A DNA stretch of 12,068 bases from Planctomycetota bacterium (GTDB taxonomy: Bacteria; Planctomycetota; Phycisphaerae; Sedimentisphaerales; UBA12454), in contig JAHJUV010000105.1 of assembly GCA_018828825.1 (NCBI GenBank), positions 1 through 12,068 on the forward strand. The letters are read 5' to 3'. The translations under genes were made by a program, and so were the position numbers. Positions 1 through 7,600 of the stretch are shown here, one piece after another. The notes beneath the pieces are model-generated. The model was not told the DNA's origin. It ran no database searches and saw only the letters and a list, made by a program, of their open reading frames with translations. Positions within the stretch are counted from its first letter, which is position 1. Each line of letters begins with the position of its first letter.

Positions 1-63
1 GCTGAAACCTACAGATGAACAGAACAGCACCACAGTTACCAAAAACATCAAAATCTTTTTCAT
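1..63 (-). CDS. N-terminal end of an exported protein (partial, leaves the window)
   Basis: Reading the minus strand from position 63 gives 21 open codons to the window edge. They begin Met-Lys-Lys and continue with a hydrophobic run (ILMFLVTVVLFCSSVGFS), a typical signal-peptide start. The minus strand carries an AGGAG ribosome binding site (complement of 75-79) 11 bases before the ATG. The rest of the gene lies outside the window, so nothing can be said about its function. The Cys near the end of the hydrophobic run lacks a good lipobox (FCSS), so ordinary secretion is likelier than a lipoprotein. The gene diverges from the damaged phosphoesterase gene that follows. Confidence 0.6.
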   Translation of the reverse strand, partial: MKKILMFLVTVVLFCSSVGFS

Positions 64-220
64 TGTTCGATACACTCCTAAATCCTTTCCTTTTAATCAG
101 CTATATTAACCTTGTTTGTATTGAAAATTAGCCCTGTATTGTATACATACACTCGCATTCGTCAAGGAATAAAAACGCTGAATTTCAATGCCCAAACAGC
201 TTTTTGCCGATGAATTATAA

Positions 221-427
221 ATGAACCGTTTTGTTGTCCACAAACATACGCAAGAGAACGAATTCCACTGGGATTTGATGATTGAAGAGGCAAATTGCCT
301 TAAAACCTGGCGGCTGGAAAACCCGCCTGAAAAATTAGCGATAGAAAAAACCAAAGCAACGCCTATTTTCGACCACGACAAAAAATTTCTCACCTATCAG
401 GGGCCAGTCAACATCGGCGACGTATGA
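221..427 (+). pseudogene. Truncated LigD-type 3'-phosphoesterase domain protein
   Basis: The 68 codons match the first half of the 3'-phosphoesterase (PE) domain found at the N-terminus of LigD and as small stand-alone proteins. In that family it trims 3' ends of DNA during end repair. Visible family features are FVVHKH near the start (His7, His9), FHWDLMIE (His16, Asp18, Glu22) and LKTWRLENPP. The usual Arg after His-x-Asp-x is Met here. Stand-alone versions are about 110-130 residues as I recall. This one stops at residue 68, after YQGPVNIGDV, exactly where a transposase-derived frame begins (its ATG overlaps the stop as ATGA). The missing second half is not found downstream. The Shine-Dalgarno sequence before 221 is weak. 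The gene is very probably dead, cut by an IS insertion followed by deletion. Confidence 0.7.
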
Positions 428-621
428 AACAGCGATTCCCGGCGGCCAGCTATCGAAAGCGTTGGCATATTGAATCAGTTTTTTCAAGATTCAAGCGTCG
501 CCTGGGTAATGCCCTTACTGCTCGAACGAATGAATCAAGAACTTGTGAGTGTCTGCTGAGAGTTTTGACTTACAACCTTATGATTGTCTTATTTAGTTTT
601 AAAAAGAGCGTTATTTATTAA
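424..621 (+). mobile_element. C-terminal remnant of an IS4/IS5-superfamily DDE transposase
   Basis: The 65-codon frame carries a perfect Y-(2)-R-(3)-E-(6)-K signature: Tyr10, Arg13, Glu17 and Lys24 within YRKRWHIESVFSRFKRR. This signature surrounds the third acidic residue of the DDE catalytic triad in IS4/IS5-type transposases. The remaining residues (ECLLRVLTYNLMI) are the usual C-terminal helix. The first two Asp residues and about four fifths of a normal transposase are missing, so the element cannot move by itself. No terminal inverted repeat or target-site duplication is visible on either side. The left edge must lie near 411-424, because the preceding bases still encode the phosphoesterase frame. 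The right edge is not defined; the stop at 621 is probably the native one. Confidence 0.8.
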
Positions 622-654
622 TGTTTTCTACAAAGCAAATTCAATACTAATGCT

Positions 655-723
655 ATGGCAAGGATTGCTATACTGGCGGGGTTGATGTTAAGCTGTGTAG
701 CATTGGCACAGGGGGCAGCATAA
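655..723 (+). pseudogene. Orphan signal-peptide-like mini-ORF (22 codons)
   Basis: ATG at 655 opens 22 codons to TAA at 721-723: MARIAILAGLMLSCVALAQGAA. This is a textbook signal peptide: a basic residue, a hydrophobic core, then Ala-Leu-Ala before Gln-Gly as a likely signal peptidase I site. Nothing follows the cleavage site, so it could be the leftover start of an exported protein whose body was deleted with the surrounding IS damage. No clear ribosome binding site precedes it. It may also be chance; the composition is suggestive but the length is too short to be sure. Apart from this, 622-829 contains nothing else I can support. Confidence 0.3.
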
Positions 724-806
724 CATCAGAAATAGGAACAATTCTTAAGTAAATCCCACCTTTTTCCCGATATAGATATAGGCTGAATTTATATCTGAAC
801 ATTCTC

Positions 807-835
807 TGGACGTCATCGTATTTTAAAGTTATAGT
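807..835 (+). promoter_or_regulatory. Candidate promoter of the metal-efflux operon
   Basis: A TATAGT hexamer (830-835), one base from the -10 consensus, lies about 28 bases before the first ATG of the operon. With a 17-base spacer, the -35 position is TGGACG (807-812), a poor match that would suit an activator-dependent promoter. The predicted transcription start would fall inside the palindrome at 836-848. No other promoter is evident before any later gene of the operon. Confidence 0.35.
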
Positions 836-848
836 AATACTGAGTATT
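836..848. promoter_or_regulatory. Perfect inverted repeat, possible repressor operator
   Basis: AATACT-G-AGTATT is a perfect 6-1-6 inverted repeat between the -10 hexamer and the ribosome binding site (GGAG, 854-857) of the efflux operon. A dimeric repressor bound here would block transcription start. Its TACT/AGTA arms loosely recall operators of BlaI/CopY-type repressors, but this is only a resemblance and no regulator gene is in the window. Confidence 0.35.
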
Positions 849-862
849 CCTATGGAGTAGAT

Positions 863-2098
863 ATGAAATATCAATTATTGGCAGGTTTTTTAATTCTGGC
901 CGCTCTGTGTCAAATTAGCACCGCCGATGTCAATTCCCCAGATTCGGGCAATCTGAAAACTCTCCAGGATTATCTAAACCTCGCATCAGACAACAATGCT
1001 GAGTTAAAGGCCAAGTTCGAAGAATGGCGATCGGCGATAGAGCAAGTTCCGCAGGCCAAGTCTCTTGACGACCCGATGTTCACTTACGAGGCTGAAACAG
1101 GAACTAATTCAAAGATGCAAAAATTCGAATTCAAACAGGTTTTCCCGTGGCTTGGCAAAATCGAGGCGCGAACCGATGCAGCCTCGGCTAACGCCAAAGC
1201 GGCAAGACAAAGATTCGAGATGGCGAAGCTCAAACTTTACTGGCAGGTAAAAAAAGAATTCTATGAATTTCTTTATCTTGCCGAGGCCATAAATATTGCC
1301 GAAGAAAATCTCGAGTTGATAAAACATTTCGAACAGGTCGCTCTCGCAAAATACACCGCAGCGATTGGGGCACATCCGGATATTATCAGGGCACAAATTG
1401 AGCTTGCAAAACTCGATGAAGTACTTACCAGCCTTCGGGAATTCAAAAAGCCACAGGTTGCCCGATTAAACGCCATACTCAACCGCCCTGCTGACACAAC
1501 GCTGGACTGGCCCGGCAGGCCGGAAATTACCAAGCTCGGCATAGACAATGCCCAGTTGGTAAATCTGCTCAAAGAGAAAAATCCTCAGCTTGCCGAAATG
1601 AGGTGGATGATTGAGGCGGCAAGAAGCGAAGTTAAACTGGCCCAAAAGAGATTTTATCCCGATATTGGCGTAGGTTTCGCACCGCGAACAGACAATATGG
1701 GAGACAATTCTGTGGTATGGATGTTCTCAATAAATATACCGCTGTGGCGGGACAGCTATAAAGCTGGAGAAGAGCAGGCCAGGGCGAATATGAGGAAAAT
1801 CACACAACAGAAAATTGACACCGAAAACAATCTTGTCTCCGAGCTTGCGGGTGTATTGTATGAAATAGAAGAAAGCGACAGGAAAATCAATCTCTATAAT
1901 GACATTCTGATTCCAAAGGCCCAGGAGCTTATCAACGCATCGGAAGCGGCGTATAAAGCAGGGACTCTCGATTTCCTTTCGCTTATAGATTCTCAGCGGA
2001 TGCTGCTCGAGTATAATCTTAATTATCAAAGGGTCGTAACAGATAATCAGCAAAAAATCGCGGAACTTCAGATGCTGGCCGGAATCAATCTGAATTAG
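863..2098 (+). CDS. TolC/CusC-like outer-membrane efflux channel
   Basis: This 411-residue protein has a signal peptide (hydrophobic residues 5-20, likely cleaved near Ala21) and the all-helical repeat structure of the outer-membrane efflux (OEP) family, which trimerises into a channel through the outer membrane and periplasm. Family traits include the early LDDPMFTYEAE segment, YPDIGVGFAPR (about residues 267-277) and the repeated pattern of long helices with two OEP repeats (about 35-220 and 235-410). Its length is typical of the family. It has no N-terminal Cys, unlike the lipidated E. coli CusC. GGAG lies five bases before the ATG, supporting this start. The gene is first of a run of five with gaps of 2-40 bases, and the adaptor and RND pump downstream fix its role as the exit duct of a metal efflux system. 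Confidence 0.9.
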   Translation: MKYQLLAGFLILAALCQISTADVNSPDSGNLKTLQDYLNLASDNNAELKAKFEEWRSAIEQVPQAKSLDDPMFTYEAETGTNSKMQKFEFKQVFPWLGKIEARTDAASANAKAARQRFEMAKLKLYWQVKKEFYEFLYLAEAINIAEENLELIKHFEQVALAKYTAAIGAHPDIIRAQIELAKLDEVLTSLREFKKPQVARLNAILNRPADTTLDWPGRPEITKLGIDNAQLVNLLKEKNPQLAEMRWMIEAARSEVKLAQKRFYPDIGVGFAPRTDNMGDNSVVWMFSINIPLWRDSYKAGEEQARANMRKITQQKIDTENNLVSELAGVLYEIEESDRKINLYNDILIPKAQELINASEAAYKAGTLDFLSLIDSQRMLLEYNLNYQRVVTDNQQKIAELQMLAGINLN

Positions 2099-2100
2099 CA

Positions 2101-3579
2101 ATGACGGGAATGTCGAAAATGAAAAGAAAAACAATAATCATAATAATCATACTGATATTGGTCTTTCTGGCAGGTTTCCTGTTCAAGGGCCTGATAAGCG
2201 GTACAAAGAAAAGCGAGACCGCCTTATCTCAACAGACTCAGCAGGTTAAAGAGCAATGGTGGACCTGCTCAATGCATCCTCAAATCCGCCGGCAGAAACC
2301 GGGCAAATGCCCGATTTGCGGAATGAACCTGATACCTGTAAGCCGTCAAGACCCCCATGCGGCAGAAAGAGAAATTTCTTTCTCAAACGAAGCGATAAAG
2401 CTGATGGACATTCAGACATCGCCTGTCGAAAGAAAATTTGTCGAGACCCAAATCAGAATGGCCGGCAAAGTAGATTATGACGAATCGAAAATAAAGTATA
2501 TCACCGCGTGGGTGCCGGGCAGAATCGACAGATTATACGTTGATTTTACGGGCATAGTAGTCTCCAAGGGCGACCATATGGTCTATCTTTACAGTCCCCA
2601 GCTTATCGGCGCTCAGGCAGAACTGCTGCAGGCCTCCCAGTCTCAAAAAAGACTCAAGCCCGACAGTTCCGAGATTATGGTCCGCTCGGCTAACGAGACA
2701 CTGAACGCGACAAGAGAAAAACTTCGTCTGTTGGGATTAACCGTCGAGCAAATTCAGGAGGTTGAAAAAACCGGTCAGCCCACCGACCATGTAACCATAA
2801 CTTCGCCTATTGGCGGGATAGTGATTGAAAAAAATGCCAACCAGGGAATGTATATCGATACCGGAACAAAAATTTATACCATTGCCGATTTGTCGGAGGT
2901 CTGGGTAAAACTCGACGCTTACGAATCCGACCTGGTCTGGCTCAGATACGGACAGGGAGTCGAATTTACCACCGAGGCTTATCCGGGAGAAGTTTTCAAG
3001 GGAACAATAAGCTTTATATCTCCTGTTTTAGACCTTCAAACCAGAACAGTAAAATTAAGAGTAAATGTACAAAATCCTGATGGAAAATTAAAACCTGAAA
3101 TGTTTGTCCGCGCTGTTGTCAGGTCGAAAGTCGCTATGGGCGGCAATATTATGGACCCCGATATGGCAGGCAAATGGATTTGTCCGATGCACCCATCGGT
3201 AATAAAACAGACAAGCGGACAATGCGATATATGCGAAATGGATTTAGTCAAAACTGAAACACTTGGTTATATAAGCGCAAAACAATCCGAGATGGCTCCG
3301 CTTGTAATTCCCGCAACCGCACCGCTTATAACCGGCAAAAGAGCCGTTGTATATGTCCGATTGCCCGACCCTAATAAGCCTTCCTTCGAGGGCAGAGAAG
3401 TCGTTTTGGGCCCGCGCGCAGGCGATTACTATATCGTTAAAGAAGGATTGGCCGAAGGAGAATCTGTCGTTACGAACGGTAATTTCAAAATCGACGCCGA
3501 CCTTCAGATACAGGCAAAACCGAGTATGATGAGTCCGCAGGGTATGGAAAAACCGATGCCGGCAGGACATCAGCATTAA
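2101..3579 (+). CDS. CusB-like RND periplasmic adaptor with two heavy-metal-binding modules
   Basis: This membrane-fusion protein links the inner-membrane pump to the outer-membrane channel. Residues 12-28 form a hydrophobic N-terminal anchor. Residues 53-80 are a heavy-metal-binding domain (HMBD) with TCSMHP and CPICGMNLIP (Cys56, Met58, His59, Cys70, Cys73, Met75). Residues ~95-350 hold the beta-barrel, lipoyl and hairpin parts; WVPGRIDRLYVDFTG and ITSPIGGIVIEKNANQGM are lipoyl halves. A second HMBD at 359-383 (CPMHP, then CDICEMDLV) interrupts the C-terminal membrane-proximal region, and the tail ends His-Gln-His. The second copy has Glu379 in place of the Gly in CGM. The first gene's stop is two bases before this ATG. 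Met4 (2110) or Met7 (2119) could be the true start, as no site has a clear Shine-Dalgarno sequence. Cu/Ag is the likeliest cargo, by family. Confidence 0.9.
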   Translation: MTGMSKMKRKTIIIIIILILVFLAGFLFKGLISGTKKSETALSQQTQQVKEQWWTCSMHPQIRRQKPGKCPICGMNLIPVSRQDPHAAEREISFSNEAIKLMDIQTSPVERKFVETQIRMAGKVDYDESKIKYITAWVPGRIDRLYVDFTGIVVSKGDHMVYLYSPQLIGAQAELLQASQSQKRLKPDSSEIMVRSANETLNATREKLRLLGLTVEQIQEVEKTGQPTDHVTITSPIGGIVIEKNANQGMYIDTGTKIYTIADLSEVWVKLDAYESDLVWLRYGQGVEFTTEAYPGEVFKGTISFISPVLDLQTRTVKLRVNVQNPDGKLKPEMFVRAVVRSKVAMGGNIMDPDMAGKWICPMHPSVIKQTSGQCDICEMDLVKTETLGYISAKQSEMAPLVIPATAPLITGKRAVVYVRLPDPNKPSFEGREVVLGPRAGDYYIVKEGLAEGESVVTNGNFKIDADLQIQAKPSMMSPQGMEKPMPAGHQH

Positions 3580-3599
3580 ATTTGTGAAAGGATAAAAAA

Positions 3600-3884
3600 A
3601 TGAATAGTAAAAAAGCACTAACGCTGTTAATAGCAATTTGTCTGCTCGTAATAGCCGGCTGCCAGAAGAAAACAGAACCTGCCGCTCCGGCAGCAGAAGC
3701 CAATGCGGCTGTTTCAGCAGCAGTCGAACAAACGATGTGTCCTGTAATGGGCGGAGTTATTAACAAGGATCTATTTGTTGAGTACCAGGGCAAAAAAGTT
3801 TACTTCTGCTGCGGGCAATGCAAAGGTGACTTTGAGAAAGACCCTGAAAAATATATCGCGAAACTGCCCCAGTTCAAAAACTAA
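3600..3884 (+). CDS. Small YHS-domain lipoprotein, probable periplasmic metal-binding protein
   Basis: The 94-residue protein starts with a lipoprotein signal (hydrophobic 7-20, lipobox VIAGC, Cys21), then an Ala/Pro/Glu-rich linker (22-44) and one YHS domain (about 46-92). The domain shows CPVMGG (Cys47, Met50) and YFCCGQCKGDFEKDPEKY, which place three more Cys close together as metal ligands. YHS domains occur in copper and other soft-metal resistance proteins. A role as a membrane-tethered ion carrier or sponge feeding the adjacent pump, in place of CusF, is my inference. AAAGGA (3587-3592) precedes the ATG by seven bases. The YHS part is a near duplicate of the C-terminus of the next gene. 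Lack of charged residues around +2 suggests outer-membrane sorting (Gln22), but sorting rules in this group are uncertain. Confidence 0.85.
   Translation: MNSKKALTLLIAICLLVIAGCQKKTEPAAPAAEANAAVSAAVEQTMCPVMGGVINKDLFVEYQGKKVYFCCGQCKGDFEKDPEKYIAKLPQFKN
3723..3884 (+). repeat. Direct repeat, copy 1 (YHS coding segment)
   Basis: This 162-base segment aligns without gaps to 4464-4625. I count 15 mismatches by eye, about 91% identity. Only three of 53 codons change the amino acid (Met/Ile, Val/Ala, Asp/Glu), so the copies appear to be under purifying selection or recent conversion. The homology starts at the YHS domain and ends at the stop codon. Confidence 0.9.
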
Positions 3885-3923
3885 TGTTTTGTAAACTATT
3901 AATTAACAGGAAAGGTGTGAAAG

Positions 3924-4625
3924 ATGAAAAGAAAAAACAGGTTTATGCTGAACAGAATCTATATTGTTGTGGCTGTGTTGCTGATTCCGTCTGCTATCAT
4001 AAGTAAAACACTGGCAAGAAGTGGATGCGGGGGAATGGCCTCACACGGGAATGATACAGCCCCCTCCAGCCACCCTGAAGGTCATGAAGGTATGGAACAT
4101 ACGGCTGTTGCTAATGCTGACCCAAACAAAGACGCTGAACCAAACATCGCAGCGATGCGATACTGCAAAATGATAATGAATTCTCTCATTTATCTGGACA
4201 GCCCCGCTGTTGTTCTGGGTCAGTCGGACGTGCTCAATTTGTCAGACGAACAGAAAGAATCGTTGAAAAGAATAGAAAATGAGACAAGACAAAAAGCTAT
4301 GGAGGTGCTCACATCCCAACAACGTGAGAAACTCGGCCAGATACCGGCAGAACCGATAATGCTCGCACAGTTATGTCGGCAAACGTGCCGGGCCAAAGAT
4401 AGCGACACGACAATGGCAGGCTGCGCGACAATGAATATGAAAAAACAAGCAGACAAGCCTTTGGTTGAGCAAACAATCTGTCCTGTAATGGGTGGAGCTA
4501 TTAACAAGGATCTATTTGTCGAGTATCAGGGCAAAAAAGTTTACTTCTGCTGCGGACAATGCAAAGGTGAATTCGAGAAGGACCCTGAAAAATATATCGC
4601 GAAACTGCCGCAGTTTAAAAATTAA
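3924..4625 (+). CDS. Exported CpxP/Spy-like protein fused to a C-terminal YHS domain
   Basis: The 233-residue protein has an N-terminal hydrophobic segment (12-27, signal or anchor). A His/Met-rich stretch follows (Ser40 to His59: HGN, HPEGHEGMEH), able to bind soft metals. Residues ~80-145 are predicted helical, containing LNLSDEQKESLKRI and an LTSQQ motif (129-133). This resembles the LTxxQ helices of CpxP/Spy/ZraP-type periplasmic chaperones and metal sensors. Cys/Met-rich residues (AQLCRQTCRAKD, MAGCATMNM) lead to a YHS domain (185-231; CPVMGG, FCCGQC). AGGAAAGG (3908-3915) is a strong ribosome binding site eight bases before the ATG. The protein probably binds metal in the periplasm and hands it to the pump or protects envelope proteins. 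The Spy-like assignment rests on pattern, not on full-length similarity. Confidence 0.7.
   Translation: MKRKNRFMLNRIYIVVAVLLIPSAIISKTLARSGCGGMASHGNDTAPSSHPEGHEGMEHTAVANADPNKDAEPNIAAMRYCKMIMNSLIYLDSPAVVLGQSDVLNLSDEQKESLKRIENETRQKAMEVLTSQQREKLGQIPAEPIMLAQLCRQTCRAKDSDTTMAGCATMNMKKQADKPLVEQTICPVMGGAINKDLFVEYQGKKVYFCCGQCKGEFEKDPEKYIAKLPQFKN
4464..4625 (+). repeat. Direct repeat, copy 2 (YHS coding segment)
   Basis: This is the partner of 3723-3884, offset by 741 bases and in the same coding frame relative to each gene. The duplication supplies the C-terminal domain of a different protein architecture, so a domain rather than a whole gene was copied. Confidence 0.9.
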
Positions 4626-4646
4626 TCTTTGACGAGAAAACACGTA

Positions 4647-7600
4647 ATGGACAATGGTAAGGAAAACAATCCCGACCGGCCGAGCGGACCAGTCGCAGCT
4701 ATAATCCGCTTTTGCCTGGAAAATAAGCTTGTCGTGGCGCTTCTTACGGCGTTTATAATCATTTGGGGTCTGCACGTTGCTCCATTCGATTGGAAACTCG
4801 GGTTTTTGCCGAGAAATCCTGTCGCGGTCGATGCGATTCCTGATATAGGGGAGAACCAGCAGATAGTATTTACCGACTGGCCCGGCCGATCGCCCAAAGA
4901 CGTCGACGACCAGATTACATATCCGCTGACTACCGCTTTGATGGGTGTGCCCGGTGTAAAAACCGTTCGCAGCTATTCGATGTTCGGATTCTCAAGCATC
5001 TATATAATTTTCAATGAAAAGATAGATTTTTACTGGTCGCGGAGCAGGATTCTCGAAAAGCTGAATTCCCTTCCTGCAAACACTCTTCCGCAAGGAGTCC
5101 AGCCTATGCTCGGGCCAGATGCGACGGCCCTTGGCCAAATCTTCTGGTACACTCTCGAAGGAATGGATGAAAAAGGCAATCCGACAGGCGGATGGGACCT
5201 TGAAGAACTAAGAACCGCTCAGGACTGGTTTGTGCGTTACGCATTGCTCGGTGCCGAAGGAATAAGCGAAGAGGCGTCCATAGGCGGATTCGTAAAAGAA
5301 TATCAAATCGACGTGGACCCTGACGCGATGAGAGCCTATAAAGTTTCGCTCGAAGATATTTTTATGGCGGTCCGGGCATCGAATGTCGATGTCGGGGCAA
5401 GAACCATAGAGATAAACAAAGTTGAATATATAATCCGTGGACTCGGGTTCATAAAGAAACTGTCAGACATCGAAAACACAGTCATAAAAGTCAACGACCG
5501 TGTACCGATATACATCAAAAACATCGCAAAAGTCTCTTACGGCCCGGCCCTTCGCCGGGGCGCGCTCGATAAGGGCGGCGGCGAAGCAGTCGGAGGCGTC
5601 GTTGTCGTAAGATATGGCTATAACCCTCTGCAGGCCATTAAAAACATAAAAGCAAAGATTGCGGAGCTTTCGCCCGGCCTGCCTAAAAAAACACTTGCCG
5701 ATGGCACTGTCTCACAAATCAAGGTTGTTCCATACTACGACCGTGCAGGCCTTATTTACGAAACGCTTGGAACGCTGGAAACGGCTGTCAGGCAGGAAGT
5801 TTTGGTAACTATTATTGTCGTCATCATAATGCTTATGCATCTTCGCAGTTCGGTCCTTATAAGCTCGATGATGCCGCTGGCGGTATTGATGTGTTTTATC
5901 GCGATGAAGACTTTCGGCGTTGATGCCAATATCGTTTCGCTTTCCGGAATCGCCATAGCCATCGGCACAATTGTCGATATGGGCATAATTATCTGCGAAA
6001 ACATTTTAAGACATCTCGAGGATGCCAAGCCGGAAGATAACAAGCTCGAAGTTGTTTTTAACGCTTCATACGAAGTCGGCAGCGCGGTACTTACCGCTGT
6101 TGCCACTACGGTTGTCGGTTTCCTGCCGGTATTTTTTATGACCGGTTCAGAAGGCAAGCTCTTTAAGCCTTTGGCCTTTACAAAGACATTCGCTCTTATA
6201 TCTTCAATTATCATCGCCCTGACCATTATTCCGTCCGCTGCACATATACTATTCACGAAAAACTTCGAGATAAAACGGTGGACACGTTATATACTGGCCG
6301 GTTGTGTAATAGCCGCCGGCGTCGCAGCAGGTTTTGTGATTGGATTTTGGCCCGGTTTGGTTGTTATCATCATCGGAATTTATTATCTCGTCAAAGGGCG
6401 CCAAAGTTCCCAAAAACAATCTTCCAAAAGCGGACTCGTCGCCAGTATTTTCGCGATAGCACTAGTGGGTATAATTCTTACATTAGACTGGCTGCCGATG
6501 GGGCCGGAAAAAGGTACAATTATAAACATCATTTTTATGGTTGTCCTAATCGGCGGTTTGCTTTCGTTTTTCCATTTCTACCAAAAATACTATCCGCTAA
6601 TTCTTAACTGGTGCCTCGAAAACAAACTTAAATTTTTGTCGATTCCGATGCTTGTTGTTATCCTCGGCGGTTTTATCTGGTCGGGTCTGGGCAAGGAATT
6701 TATGCCGTCGCTGGACGAAGGCTCGTTTCTGTATATGCCGACGACTATGCCGCACGCCTCTCTGGGCGAGGCTCTGGATATAATTCAAAAACAGGATGCC
6801 GCAATCGGTTCAATTCCGGAAATCGATACGGTAGTGGGCAAAATAGGCAGAATGGAATCGCCGCTCGACCCTGCTCCTGTTTCAATGATTGAAACTATTA
6901 TTAACTATAAATCTGAGTATATCCTTGGCAAGGATGGCAGAAGAATTAGTTTCAGATACGATAAAAAAACAAAGCAATTCACACGTGATAAGGACGGCAG
7001 TCTTATACCCGATAAAAACGGAAGGCCATATCGTCAGTGGCGAGACAATATAAAATCACCGGATGATATCTGGCACGAAATCGTAAATGCGGCCCAAATT
7101 CCCGGTACGACAAGTGCGCCTAAACTTCAGCCCATCGCTGCGCGTATAGTAATGCTGCAAAGCGGTATGCGGGCTCCTATGGGCATTAAAGTCAAAGGGC
7201 CTGACCTCGACACAATTGAAAAAGTCGGCTTTGAAATCGAACAACTTCTCAAAGAAATCCCGACTGTCGAAGCATCGACCGTTATCGCCGACAGAATCGT
7301 CGGAAAACCTTATCTGGAGATTAACATAGACCGCCAGGCGATTGCCAGATACGGCATTTCCATTCGCCAGGTTCAGGATGTTATTGAAGTGGCGATAGGC
7401 GGCGATATGCTCACGACGACCGTTGAAGGCAGAGAGAGATATCCGGTTCGCGTCAGGTATATGCGCGAACTTCGCAATTCGATAGAAACACTCGGCAAAA
7501 TTCTTGTGCCCGCTTCGGACGGGGCACAAATACCGCTTATTCAGCTTGCGGACATACAATATGTCCGCGGCCCACAGGAAATCAAAAGCGAGGATACTTT

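Noticed and set aside
134..156. TGTATACA palindrome and neighbouring GTAT/ATAC repeats as an operator
   Set aside because: Only eight bases are perfectly symmetric in A+T-rich sequence and no good promoter hexamers are placed around it.
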